Shown here piece after piece: positions 1 through 12,107 of a stretch of 64,000 nt of DNA (within the stretch, counting starts at the first letter, position 1; each line of letters begins with the position of its first letter). Made by a program: the position numbers and the translations under genes. The notes under the pieces are model-generated. The model was not told the origin of the DNA. It did not search any database and saw only the letters and a list, made by a program, of their open reading frames with translations. This DNA comes from Mangifera indica. Lineage: Eukaryota > Streptophyta > Magnoliopsida > Sapindales > Anacardiaceae. The stretch covers positions 12,309,537 through 12,373,536 of the forward strand of contig NC_058155.1 in NCBI RefSeq assembly GCF_011075055.1. The letters run 5' to 3'.

Positions 1-1262
1 CAGAGGGTTACAAACCTACAACAAGGTCAAAACGAGTGGCAAAATTTATACCATTGTTGTTAGGAGTTGATCTGGTCTAAGTTAGTTTGGTTTGAATCTA
101 CTATTTAGTTCGAATAAATCAAATTTGAACTGGAGCTCTAGCTTGGTAACTCAAGTGATATTCAACTCTTTTGTCCATCTAGAAACACTTCGAGGTGCAA
201 ACAAACGGAACTTAGTGATGTTTGATTTGAATTTGATTTGATTACATGTGTACATTGTTGCTCAAACTCATTGAACAGGTAAGATTTTGGCTAAAGTTTG
301 AGATAAAAACGGTGGACTTGACTAAAGTTTGACTCTTTTATTGATTTAGTAACACTTAGAAGTGCAAACAAACCAAGCTAAGCTAAGTATTATTTAACTC
401 GAATTAGATATGATTACATATATGTAGAGTTTATGCTTGCTTGTTGAGTTGTTAAGATTTCGGCTCAAGTTTTAACAGAAATGGTTGACCCGATTTCAAC
501 TCAAAAGTTATATTTCAATCTTTTAATTTTCAAACAATTATCTAAAATTAAAAAAATAAGATTTTAAAAGTGTACATGTAAGATTGAAACTTTTAAAAAT
601 TTATTAATAATTAATTCAAGTAAAGTCATCAACTTACAAACTCTTCGCCCCAGCCAGAATGTAACTTGATTGGTTCGATTGCAACTCTAATAACTTAGTA
701 ATACTATTTATTTTGTTAATGACATAGTTCATCCTTTCGATAACATTTTTTCTCTTATTGATAATCTTTTGATGATATTATATATTAGTTTGAATAACTC
801 TGAGTTTGTATTAAATACTATAGATTTGATATAAGCTAAAACTAATCCTAAATTTAGTTCAACTCAGATCGAATTGAATCTATCCTTGATTGTTGGGCAA
901 TCTTGAATTTGTGGCATTGGTTGCTCCGAGAAACCAAAATATAAATTAGGTGATAAAGGTATAAAAAGCAAATAATAAAAGTATGGCCGGTCCCCTGGTG
1001 TATGACCTGAAATGGGCCTAGCTCGAGAAAGCATGTACAGATATTCTTTGGTTCCAATGTCTTGTCTTCTTCTAAGACACCTTTAAATCCTGCAACTTTA
1101 GACCTACTTTTAAGGGCTTTGCCAAAGTTTTGACCTAAAGTTAGCAACATAAATTCATGAATTAACATTTAAATAATTGGTAAGGAAAACTATAAATTAT
1201 TTGCTTCTCCAACCTTTTTACTAGCCATCAAACTAGGGGAAATATATATGTGTGTGTGTATG

Positions 1263-1268
1263 TATACA

Positions 1269-1298
<30 letters not shown>
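1263..1298. repeat. (TACA)n microsatellite
   Basis: About nine tandem copies of a CATA/TACA tetranucleotide, preceded by a short TG run. It is a simple repeat with no visible coding role. Confidence 0.9.
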
Positions 1299-1301
<3 letters not shown>

Positions 1302-4135
1302 TTAAATGAGTGGTAAATGATGTTCATCTCCCTCAACCAAATTTTTTTTTGGATTTTGTGTGTGTTAGAGGTGAATTCGAATTGAGTTTATTCGAATAAA
1401 AACCAATTAGAACTCAATTTAAATTTTAAATGGTTAGTTTGACTCTTAACTTATTAGAGATAGTGAACAACAATGTCGAGAAAAAATAAAAAAAAAAATC
1501 ATTAAAAAAAATGATAATTTAGAAGATTAAAAAAATCAATAGAGAAGAAAAAAAAGAACCATCGATGAAACAATCTTCGATACGATAATGGTGATAAAAT
1601 ATCGATTTTAAAGTCAAACTTGAGGAGCTGATTCTTCTTTAGCTTGACACGTCTTCATTTTAATAAGATACTAAACAAAATAAATTGATTTTAAAAGAAA
1701 AATTATCTTTAAATTAATACAACTTTAGAAAAGAGGATCAAAATGGTAAGTGCCACCAATGTAAGGGGTGTTTGACCAAAGCATTGAACAAAAAAGGGAA
1801 ATATTTTCTATTTAATGATTAGATGATGGACCCCCAAAGTGATCAATGATACTAAATTGCTTTTAGGGTTTATCAAAGTATTAGAGATAATTAATTTGAT
1901 TTATTTATCCTGGAAGGATAACTATCGAAGGGTTAGACAATTAGAGTATGTTTGGTTTATGATAGTAAAACATTACTCTAATAATATATTATTTATTATT
2001 TATTTTATTTTATTTGGTTTATAAGTAATAAAAGATACAATTTCCCTCTTCAAGTTTTATTTTTATAATTGTAAACGTATGACATGGTCATGAATTGCGT
2101 TAATTATAAGGGTGAATGTGATCCAAGTCAGACTAGATTAATGCTTGACTTGAGATCAATCCCTTGCTAACCTCATTCCACTAAAGTTCGTTTCACCAAC
2201 AATTTTTCTTCTTCCTCTTCAAAGATTCTTCTTCTCATTTGAGAACTCTTTTTTTTCTTGTCAATGTTACTGATCACAATAGAGTTAAGTTGAGCTTGAT
2301 CTCTAATTGGCCATCATGGAGTCAAATTGAGTTCCCGCAAGCCATTGTTTAGGATTAGTTTGACTTGAATCTACCCTAGTTAAATATGTTAGAGAAGTAT
2401 TGCTTACGTTCAATCTTCAACTTATTATGTGAAACTCAGAGTATTTCAATTTGTAATAAAATTATGTATGCTAACAATAAATACACTTTATGTACTAATG
2501 ATGTGCCGCCATATGCTCAAAAAATTGAATACATAAGTTGCATAAATTGCTCAAACTAGGTCCGAACTCATGAATTTGTGAGAACAACACATAATTTTTT
2601 TATGGCACACACAGAGAGATATATTAAAAAACACATTTGTTCTATTTTTCTGAACGAATATTCTTTTAGAATTCATGAAAGTGGGAGTAAGAATTGAAAC
2701 ATTTTATTGCAAATTGATGCAAGAGGAAGCAGCTTTTTTAGTATGAATGTTGGAAGATAGTGAGCCTAGGAAATATGCAAAAGGTGAAAGGAAAGGTTTA
2801 TGAATAAAGAAGAAAAAGACTTGAAGAAGAAGAAAGGGAGAATAAAAAAATAGTTGAATGTGAAAAATATAATAAGGTCTGAGATGGATATGGGGGTGCA
2901 GGTTGAGAAAAAGAGCAGATAAAAAAGAAATACATATTTATATATGTAGAAAAAAAAAAAAAAAGCAGCAAAGTTTAGCTTGCCCATACTCTGATATCAC
3001 GTTCTCCCATTAAACTTTTCGACTGATGTGAACATTTGTGGGTCTGATAGAATTATTGTAGGTATTTTTTGATGGAATGACAGCTTAATCATACTTAAAC
3101 TATCTTTTAAGCTTTATTATCTTCCTCTCTTTCTCTCTTAACCACAAACTCTAAGTTTGAATTCAAATTTCAATCAAACGAGATAAGATCGTGTTAAGGA
3201 TTTGATTTGTTTTTAAAATGAGAATGGTATGTTTAGAAAGAGAGATTGAACAAGAACCTATTCCCATGAATACCTTTTTTGCATCCAATAGGAGAATTGC
3301 AAGGGATGACAAGTTGACCCTAAAAATCGGGTCCTCATCCCACTTTACCTTGTATAAGAAGGGGATTATCTGAAATAGGCAAGGACAATGATAGGTTTGA
3401 GGACAAAAACAATTCATGCAAACGTTTGTTAGGAAATTGGAAAAGTCTCCAAACTACTCTTAAGAGAGAATGACTAACGAAAAGAGAAATCAATAGTTTA
3501 CTTATACCATCAATTTATAAACCGATCATATTCCCTAAATAGATCTCAGGATATTCTAAGATTGCTCTTGCTTGAAAATTCTCTTTTAAAGTTGAAAAGT
3601 TGGTTGAGTCTTTTCAAACATTTGAGTTCTAATAAGATATAATCAAATCCAAATTAAATTATATTTAAACTTGAATTTAAATTTTAACTTGTGGGTCTCA
3701 CGTCAATCTTGAACTACTCTTTTAAATTTGAGTCATTTTTGAGTTGAATCTTACATGAACTTGACTGAAATCAAATTCATCCCAATGTATGGTCAATGAC
3801 TGGCGAGGGTTGTTTTTAGAAGTGAAAGTCACTCTCCCTAATCTTATTATGACGTTCTTCCTCTTCCATTTTTCTATGCAGAACCATATTAACTCATCAT
3901 TTACCTTTACTGTGATTAAGTTCTTCTCCTACTGACTGTATTATATATTTCTCTCTATTTACAATCTGTTCATATTAATTTACTAGTGATCGCCCATAGC
4001 GACATGAGAGAGAGAGAGAGTTGATACAAAACTTATAAGATAACGAAAAAGATAATACATACAGGTTTATGTCACAGTTTTCTGTGCAGATCCCTGTACA
4101 GCGTTCTACGGTTGACGTCTTCTTGTTTGCCACTA

Positions 4136-4140
<5 letters not shown>

Positions 4141-4178
<38 letters not shown>
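4141..4178. repeat. (AT)19 microsatellite
   Basis: A perfect run of about 19 AT dinucleotides roughly 1 kb upstream of the bHLH start codon. Two GA-dinucleotide tracts follow nearer the gene, at about 4574-4591 and 4735-4757. Confidence 0.92.
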
Positions 4179-4185
<7 letters not shown>

Positions 4186-4555
4186 GGATTTGCATCAAAG
4201 GAAAATATGTTGACGTATCATGTAGTTTCAGATTAACATAATTCGGTTGAAAATACTAAAAATTTATATTTGTATAGAGATATATTATCGTTAATACATA
4301 AACTTAATATTCATTTTTTATGTTAGTTTTGACTGATTGAGGATGATCATTCTTTTATGTGTACAAAGCATAAAGACCATTGAGACTTGAAAGTCTATAA
4401 CTTTATATCAATCTGTGGGTCTCACTAGCTATAAATTTTCTCACGTAATTAAAATGTAAAACTACTTAAACAAAGTTTGCTGATTCATATAGTCCATAGA
4501 CATCAACTAATGAAATATACAAAGGAACTTGATGAACATGTGGGGATGATACGGA

Positions 4556-4731
4556 TATAAAGAGTTAAAAAAGAGAGAGAGAGAGAGAGAGCGTGGCTGC
4601 TATCATTTCTCTTCTCAGAGCCTTGTTGAAAGCCTTGGGATTGAAGGCAGGGATTTAATCATAACATAGAGGAAGTATAATCATGTTCCGGTAATTGCAG
4701 AGCAGAGAGTGCAAAAAAGCATCTAGCCAGA

Positions 4732-4761
<30 letters not shown>
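4556..4761 (+). promoter_or_regulatory. Putative TATA box and GA-rich leader of the bHLH gene
   Basis: A TATAAA at 4556-4561 is followed within 15-20 bases by a GA-dinucleotide tract and by a second one at 4735-4757. GA tracts in the leader are common in plant transcription-factor genes and can bind GAGA-type (BPC) proteins. The true transcription start is unknown. Another TATA-like string lies near 4915, closer to the start codon. Confidence 0.35.
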
Positions 4762-4762
<1 letters not shown>

Positions 4763-5111
4763 AGAGATGACACAAGTTTTCAGTCTTCTATTGAGAAGCC
4801 GCAAAGAAAAGTGAGCCTGAAAAGAAATAAATAATTAAGTTCTGAGACAAGTATGGAGAAAAATTATTCAATTAAGCTCTCTTTCTCTTTCTTTCTTTTG
4901 AAGGCTGCTTTCAAGATATATAGAAACTTGAAAGAGTAAAGAAGAAAACTCAACAAAAGTACCTTGCTAGCTAAAAGCAAGAAGGTTTGTGGGAGTCACC
5001 TGAACTGTTTCTTTAAATATAGTGAGAGATTCCAACAGCAAGCCGGGTTTAGTAAAATTTTAATTCCTCATCTTGGGATTTTCAAGCCTTTTTTGTTAAA
5101 AAATTATCATT

Positions 5112-8100
5112 ATGGAGTCTGCGAATATCCATCATCAGCTTCAAGACCCGCTTGCTGGTTCTTCTTTACCTACCCAATCTTGCTACGGGGTTTCAAGCTC
5201 TCATGCTTGGACCCCTACGCAAAACCCGAATGCCACTTTGTAAGTTAACCCTCTCTTTCTCTCTCTCTCTTTTCTATGTGGTTTATGCCATGAATGTTGC
5301 TGTTCACAATACCATGATGAATCTACTTTAAGATTTGGAATCTCTTCTATTTGTTTTTCTTTTCTGATTTGATGTGCAGAATACCATGATGAATTTACTT
5401 TAAGATTTGGAATCTCTTCTATTTGTTTTTCTTCTCTGATTTGATGTGCATCAATCAGAAAGTGCCTAGAAAGCAAAACTTGCTTGCTAGAGTTGACTGA
5501 CAGTCCATTTTCCAATGAAATAGGTGTATCCTTATTTGATATATTGCTTTTGGAATCCAGGAAATTGATATGGGCTTGTTCCTCTATGTTGATTTCATAA
5601 AATTTATATGTGCAGGAATGCTGGTACCTTCAATCCAAATTACAACGGATTCATCTTAAATTCAAGGCAGAATCAGGCTTCCATGATCCAAGAATCAGGC
5701 TTCCAATGGACGAATAATGCAGGCCAGTCAGCTCATGATGATACATACTTTTCAAAAATTAAGGAAGAGCTGGCAGAATCGTTCCCAAGATTTACAGATG
5801 TATTAAACAGCCCTTCAAGTATTGAAGATTCTCAAGAACTACCCCCTAGCTGCTTGAAAAATGGGCAAAAGGGTTTGAATTATTTATCTTCTGAAGAGTT
5901 TTATTCTAATTCGCAGAACGTTTCTAGTTTTGGAAATGCTCTATCTAGTAGAGGGAACTTCAGCCAGATTTATCCGAGCATAAATATTTCCAACTTGAAC
6001 CAGTCATCTTCAGCAACTTCAAGCTCCTTTGAAATGAACTTGCAGGCCTTGGATCTACTAGCAACCTCTTCAAGATTCTGCGGAAATTTCAGTCAGACTC
6101 CACATTATTATAATAACAACAATGATCTAGGTACATACAGAGAGAGCCCTCCTTTTGGCCGCCTAGATGATCATATGCAGCAATCAAGGCGCAGGCCATC
6201 TTCTAGTCCTACTAAAGTGAGTACTGCTCAACCTTGTTCTTCTTCCTTATCTCTTGAGCGTACCATGTTATTACTATTATTATTATTATATTATGGTTTT
6301 AAAAATAGAGACTAGCATGTTAATAATCATATTAAGCTTAATATGTGCTCCCCTTAGTTGAACTCTACTTGAGCTTGGAAGCGTGTGGAGCTCGAGAGCT
6401 TCAGCTCAAACCTTGGTGTGCTAAGTTAATTAACCTAGTTCAAGAGCTTAGGAAAAGCTTGATTTAAAATGATCAAAAAATATTGTTTTGATTGTCTATA
6501 GTATCAAATTGAGTCAAACTTGACTCAATACTATATATAATCTAACTCAAACTTAGTTTGATAAATTGAGTTGAACTCAAGAGCCAACCTAATTTAGAGC
6601 TTAACTTTACTTAAATCCAATTCTATTTAAAAATTCAAATCTTAAGCTGGGATAGAACCAGAATAACTAGTTTGAGATTGAGTTCAGTTAGATTAAATTG
6701 TTATTTAAAAGAAAAAAAGATAGTTAAAGAAGAAAAATAATCGTTTGAGAAGAAGAACCATTCGAATTCAAAAGAACCATCTAAAAAGAAGAATAATCGT
6801 TGGTAAAGTAAGCTTGAATCCAATGTGAGGACATCCGCATGGCAAAATAATTCGAGCCGAGTCGAATTCGGATCACCGTCCACCAGTAGTTTATTAAAAT
6901 AACTTCAACTTCGTCAAAGATCTGCTTCTCTTTATCTACGTATACCTGTTTAACATTTTTTCACCATGATATCTTTATATGCACTGGAAATACTTTATCT
7001 TTAGAAAGAAAAAATGCAAAGTTAGCCTTTTCTGTAAAAAGCCCTAAATCAAAGTTATGGCACCAAAAGAATAGCTAGCCTTCTCTTTTTGCCATATAAT
7101 GGAAACTTTAAGCACTGAATTTGCATCCTTTATCAGCAATTCAGCATTTTTCTTTCATAAAGCTCGCTTTAGATTCTCATTAAACTGATGTATGCCATAC
7201 TTTTGCTGCATTCCAAAGCTGTCATCCTTCACCAAAGACATAAGAGAGGCAAAGAGATCCAGTAGTACTGGTTCAATAGGGCCAAAGGCAACACAATCAG
7301 CACCAAAGAAGCCACGACTGGAATCACGAACCTCCTGTCCACCTTTTAAGGTGCCAAAGGATCAATAAAGCTTTACAAATAATGCTGTGTTTTGATTCTG
7401 ATCATATATATGCTTTTGCACTGTATAACTTGGATTTCATACAGGTTAGGAAAGAGAAACTAGGAGATAGAATTGCAGCTCTTCAGCAGCTGGTTGCACC
7501 CTTTGGCAAGGTAAAATTTTCTTTTAGTGCTTTTTATCAATCTAATGGGCAGATCATCGCACAAATACTTGATGCATCACATAATTTGAATTTGTATAGG
7601 TTTTCTGAAACAAACTTGTATTGCAGTCATCCATCTTTTTCTCATAAAACCTTCATAAATGATAACTTTAAATAATTAAAGTTGTTGTATTTAGGTTTCG
7701 AAGAGAAAATTAGGTTATTAACCCTATAAAAGATTTTATAATGCAGCCTAATCAAGTCATTACACTTAAAAGTGTATTGGGTTATAGTTGCTTATCACAT
7801 TAAATCCACCTGTAAATTATTATTATTATATTATTCAACTATCCAATATTATTAAATTCAATTATAATTAACATTAACCCATGTCACAAAATTTCCTACT
7901 CATCATGCACTAATTTGAATTTACATCATCGTCCTTATTTTTGTCATAATAAGTTGATCTGCGTGGGACTAGAAATGAGCTCTATCATCTTTTTGTTCAA
8001 TCTCCACCTTCTTAGTTCCCTTCATTAATTTAATTTGCCATATAAAACCTGGAAGATAATCCATAAAAATTAATTTATAGGCCAAAAGACTTATTCCCAT

Positions 8101-10725
8101 CAAAGTAAAGTGAAATCCCAAACTCTTACTCTCCAACTTTCAAAAATCCAAATATATCTATAAACAAATTTCTATTAAAACTATTATTTGAAGCTAAATG
8201 TAAAACTGTCATTTAATAAAAAATTAAAGAGAAAAGAGAGAGATAAGGTGAGAAAGAGGGTGGTCGATGACCAAAGACCACCAATCGATGCTAAAGATGA
8301 GAGGAACAAACCTTATGAAGTATTTGTCACTCTTCAAATTTTAGGTTAAATGAAAATTTTTAAATTTTTAAATTTAGAAATAAAATAACAAAACTTATAT
8401 TTTTTATTAAATAAGAATTTTATTTTTAATTATCATGAAAATTTTTAATAAAAATTTATTTATAAATAAATGTTTAGATTTTTAAAAATAAAAAAGTGAT
8501 GATTTAAGATTTTCCTGTACCTGCAAAGATGGAAGTAAGTCTTTTGGCCTAATTTATATTAATATGCTTTTGGTAATGGTAAATGACGTATTGCTTTTGC
8601 ATGTGGGGTGGTGAATATTGCAGACAGATACTGCATCCGTGTTAATGGAGGCTATTGGTTACATAAAATTCCTTCAAAACCAGGTCGAGGTACTTTCGCT
8701 TCCCGGCATTCTTCTTCTATCTTTATTATTATTTTCCATGCTGCACACACATGCATTGACTGATTCTCTTATTTTTAGAATATTTTTTACCTCCATTATT
8801 TAAGGTCATGTCAAATTAGAATACAGAAAACAATGCTCTTGTAGAACTCAAACCCCTAAAAACATAGGCAGAATGGTAGGTTTCAGTAGGTTCCCTTTCA
8901 GGGATCTAATTGAAGTCACCTTCCTTAAAAATGCCTAAACTAGGGTTATATTTTACGCGATCTTGAATCCGGTTTCGAATCAAATTAGTCAAATTCAAAC
9001 CAATGCAAACATTTGTGTTTTAGTTGATTTAGAACCAATCAAAAGCTTTTTTCAAATCAAATTTAAATCTTAACTCATCAATTTTGAATTGGGTTTAATT
9101 CGAACTTTACTCTCTGATTGAATATTGAAATATGATTGTAGCCTAAGCCAGTATTACATAGTGAGAAAAAAAATGGCTGGCCAACTAGAAAGAGCTGATA
9201 TACAAATTACCATCACTGAAATATTTTCTAGGATGAATATTTACGAACTATGATACTTATTTTTAAACCAGTAATGGAAAACATTGAAGAAGCTAGAAAA
9301 ACTCAAAAATCTGTGATCCCAGATTAACACAGATTAAATATTTATTCTTATATAATTTACACTGACCTTTGAATATATTTTGCGCAGACACTAAGCGCTC
9401 CTTACATGAAATCATCACGCAACAAGACCTGCAGAACAACGCAAGGGGTAAGACAGAAATTGATTTTAATCACTTGGAAGTGGAGAATGGTAATATATCA
9501 ATGGGCCAAAAGACTTATTCCGGCTTAAGGTTTGGTGAAAACCAAACTTATACTCGTTAATTTTTAAAAATTTAAATACTCATTTTTTTGTTCAAATTTC
9601 CTATCAAAGTTAAAGGTAAAAATATTAAAAAACTTAAAATTTTATTATATTTTCTCCCTTTAATTTATAAAAATAATATTTTTCTCTACCCAAAGTTTGA
9701 AAAGTATTTATTTTTCCTTAAAAGTTTTCTTTCCCTTCTTCAATGACAACCACGGTTCCGACCGATGGACAACCTTCACTATAATCTTTCTCTCCCATCG
9801 ATCTGCCCCTGTTGCCATCCATTTTCGTCAAATGAAGACAGATTCGTCTTTGTCTGATAACGAGACAAAGACAACATCATCTTCTTGAACAAACAAAGAT
9901 GATTTGTTTTTGTTGGTCCAGACAACGGTCGGATGATGTCTGAACATTTTTCCTCCGATCATTGTCTACTTTGAGTTTGAATCAAGTTGTAAAGGAATGA
10001 GCTCAAGCTTTGGTAGTATTCAACTCAATATGCTCTTGAGCTGATTTTGCTTATAAAATGATATTGTTTTGTTCAACTTAAAACAACGTTGTTTTAAACT
10101 GCTGTTACATTATGAAATCATAACAAGACAATGTCCTTTCTTTTTTAAAATTTAAAATAACATCGTTTTGAGTTATATTTAAATTCTATCATAAATGTAG
10201 TAAAACAATGTCATTTTTTATATTACTTTAAGGGAAAAACAATTTTTTTTTTTTTCATTTCAAGTGATTTGGTACTTAACCTTATTGAGACAAGCTCATG
10301 GCTTTACATATGATTTCAAGTTTGAGTGCCTCTCCTTCAAAGCTCATCAAGCTTGAGCTTAACTATATATATTAATGTCGAGCCAAACTTGAATTTGACT
10401 TTATTCAATTCCAAAACTATGATTAAATAGTGGAAGCCCGATTGATTTTCCTTATGAAAGACATGGTGGAAGGAACCCATGATATTTCATTTATCCTGTT
10501 TAAGAGACTTTTTGTTAACCCATTGGCAATTTCATTGTTAACCAGACAATTTGTTGATGATGTTAGGGCTCAAAGGTGGAGGATGTGAATAAAGAACCTA
10601 ATCGAGGTCTAAGAAGCCAAGGGTTGTGTCTTGTGCCATTGCCATGCATGTCTTATGTAATAAACATCGACGGGGATGGTGGTGGAGGCGGCATCTGGCC
10701 ACCATTGCCTAACTTTGGTGAATGA
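5112..10725 (+). CDS. bHLH110: bHLH transcription factor, bHLH110-like (7 exons, 403 aa)
   Basis: Exons reconstructed from splice sites and frame: 5112-5239, 5616-6216, 7219-7350, 7445-7510, 8624-8689, 9388-9447, 10567-10725. They join into 1212 bp (403 aa plus stop). The N-terminus is MESANIHHQLQDPL, a start typical of bHLH110-type proteins. A long Ser/Asn-rich region follows. The DNA-binding and dimerisation part runs from KKPRLESRTSCPPFKVRKEK through LGDRIAALQQLVAPFGKTD to ASVLMEAIGYIKFLQNQVE, at about residues 270-335. The protein ends in a Gly-rich tail with WPPLPNFGE. The basic region lacks the His-Glu-Arg triad that contacts the E-box, as in the Arabidopsis bHLH68/110/112/123 group, so its DNA target may not be a canonical E-box. 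It is presumably a nuclear regulator. Introns 4 and 6 carry MULE-derived sequence and intron 1 a 72-bp tandem duplication. The family is secure; orthology to bHLH110 is inferred from the N-terminus. Confidence 0.9.
5309..5452. repeat. 72-bp tandem duplication in bHLH intron 1
   Basis: Two nearly identical 72-bp units, each beginning ATACCATGATGAAT and ending GATTTGATGTGCA, lie head to tail with only a few differences. They are within intron 1 and do not touch its splice sites, though the GTGCAG at the unit junction resembles an acceptor. Confidence 0.9.
8080..8549. mobile_element. Non-autonomous MULE (470 bp) in bHLH intron 4
   Basis: The termini are inverted repeats of about 22 bp with two mismatches. 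The left end begins GGCCAAAAGACTTATTCCC and the complement of the right end begins GGCCAAAAGACTTACTTCC. A perfect 9-bp direct repeat, TAATTTATA, flanks it at 8071-8079 and 8550-8558. A 9-bp target duplication with such termini indicates the Mutator superfamily. The interior has no coding capacity. Ends with the same sequence recur at 9504 and 50101, so this is a family. It sits inside an intron, away from the splice sites. Confidence 0.88.
9504..9990. mobile_element. Partial copy of the same MULE family in bHLH intron 6
   Basis: The left end GGCCAAAAGACTTATTCC at 9504 matches the terminal repeat of the 8080-8549 element. The interior contains GA/CGA-rich sequence with internal inverted repeats around 9740-9940, like the cores of related elements. 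I found no matching right terminus or target duplication, so the right boundary given is approximate and the copy is probably truncated or rearranged. Confidence 0.5.
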
Positions 10726-11450
10726 ACTTGATCAATCTGTAACTGTTTATGTAGTATTAAAATCAAATATGTTTACATGGGGCAAACATATACTTTGAGT
10801 TTGACCCCTAGCTGAGTAGTTGATTGAGAACATAAATATTTTAATTTTTGTGGAGCAAATTTGGTCATTCTATCAACATAAGGCTCGGGATGGACCAAGT
10901 TTGATCCATCAAACAATTCATGGTCTATTAATTATATGAATTTTAATTTACAATAATATTTAATTATATAATAATATATTTTTTAAATATTTAATTAAAT
11001 ATTTAAAATTAGATATATATAATATTACTTTTTAATTGATTAATTACGTGACTAAATCCTTAGGTGATGTTATGCTTGACAATTGTCATTTGATGATTCA
11101 ATAATAAATTAGTTGAAATGAGAATGGTTGAAACTTAACACGTGCTTCGAAAGCAACATTTTATACTAAAGTGGACGAGAGGACAAGCTATATTTAAAAT
11201 TATAATTAAATCTTATAATTTATTTAAGAATTATTCTTCGAAATTATATAATAATATTTTAGAACTGTGAGCCCCTAAACTTTTAAAGATTTACCATTAT
11301 ATACGCAAACATTAATTAATTAAACTTTAAACATCAATTCGAATCGGATTAACCATGTATTCCTGATCAAACCGGTTTGACGGATCAGTCCGGTTCGGGA
11401 TTAAATACTGCTCTCCATCTTAATATAGAAAAGGGCAATTCTTGAATAAG
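10726..11450. other. Intergenic region between the bHLH and BBD genes
   Basis: This holds the bHLH 3' flank and AT-rich DNA with several short palindromic stretches (for example around 10935-11030), then the presumed BBD promoter. No further coding sequence or RNA gene was recognised. Confidence 0.55.
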
Positions 11451-11764
11451 AATCTCTAATCTTCTTCCTCTCGTTCCTTTATCTGATCCCTGTTGTCGGT
11501 TACTCTGATCCGACAATAGCTCATTTGCTCACATCAATTTACTTTTTCAGTTCTTTTCACGTTTCATCTCGGATTCTTACCTATTTTTTTATACGCACGT
11601 TTATTATTTTTCGATCTTTATCACATGAATTTTTTTTATTCTGATTAAATCTGATGATCAGTTTTAGAGAATCAACTAAGCTTATCATGATCAAGCTGTG
11701 ATCGGTGATTGAAGAAGCTCTCTGTTTGTTGATCGCTGTGAGATTGTGATTTGGCGGCTTTCAG

Positions 11765-12087
11765 GTCTGGTTTGCGCTTTTAGTTTTCGTTTAATATTTC
11801 GTGCTGATTGGTTGATTGATTGATTATTTGGCTCTGACGATTGGATAGGATATCACAGAACTCGTAAACAGTAGTTGTTATTTATGTTTCATGATTATGA
11901 AAAAAGAAGCGCACACATGTACAAACAGCTCATTTTACAGAGTAATATATGGCGGGTTCCTTTGATTGGAGTTTGTTTCTAGCTGATAACTAAAGTTAAT
12001 ATTATTAAACTGAAGTTTGATGTATTTTTGCAATTTACTTTAATAGGGTATGATCAATTTTCTCGGTTATTTATATATTTTTGCTAG
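11765..12087 (+). promoter_or_regulatory. Probable 5'-UTR intron of the BBD gene
   Basis: A donor-like CAG|GTCTGG at 11764/11765 and a pyrimidine-rich acceptor ending at 12087 (TTGCTAG) bracket this segment. The acceptor lies 20 bases upstream of the ATG at 12108. The upstream leader, about 11450-11764, is CT-rich as expected of a plant 5' UTR. Introns in this position are common and often raise expression. The acceptor is convincing; the donor is less certain. Confidence 0.5.
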
Positions 12088-12107
12088 GTCTTTGCGGACT
12101 TAAGAGA

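Larger units (their letters stand above)
1..4555. other. AT-rich intergenic DNA, no gene recognised
   Basis: No open frame here has recognisable protein motifs or intron-exon structure. The stretch is AT-rich and holds simple repeats plus scattered degenerate runs built from words such as GAGTTTGAACTCAA and their complements (about 60-500, 1370-1450, 3600-3780). The same kind of run recurs elsewhere in the window and probably marks old dispersed repeats. The 3' end of the stretch is presumably the promoter region of the bHLH gene downstream. Confidence 0.6.

Noticed and set aside
9504..10566. A second complete MULE in bHLH intron 6
   Set aside because: Only the left terminus was found. No right terminus or 9-bp duplication could be located, so it is listed as partial.
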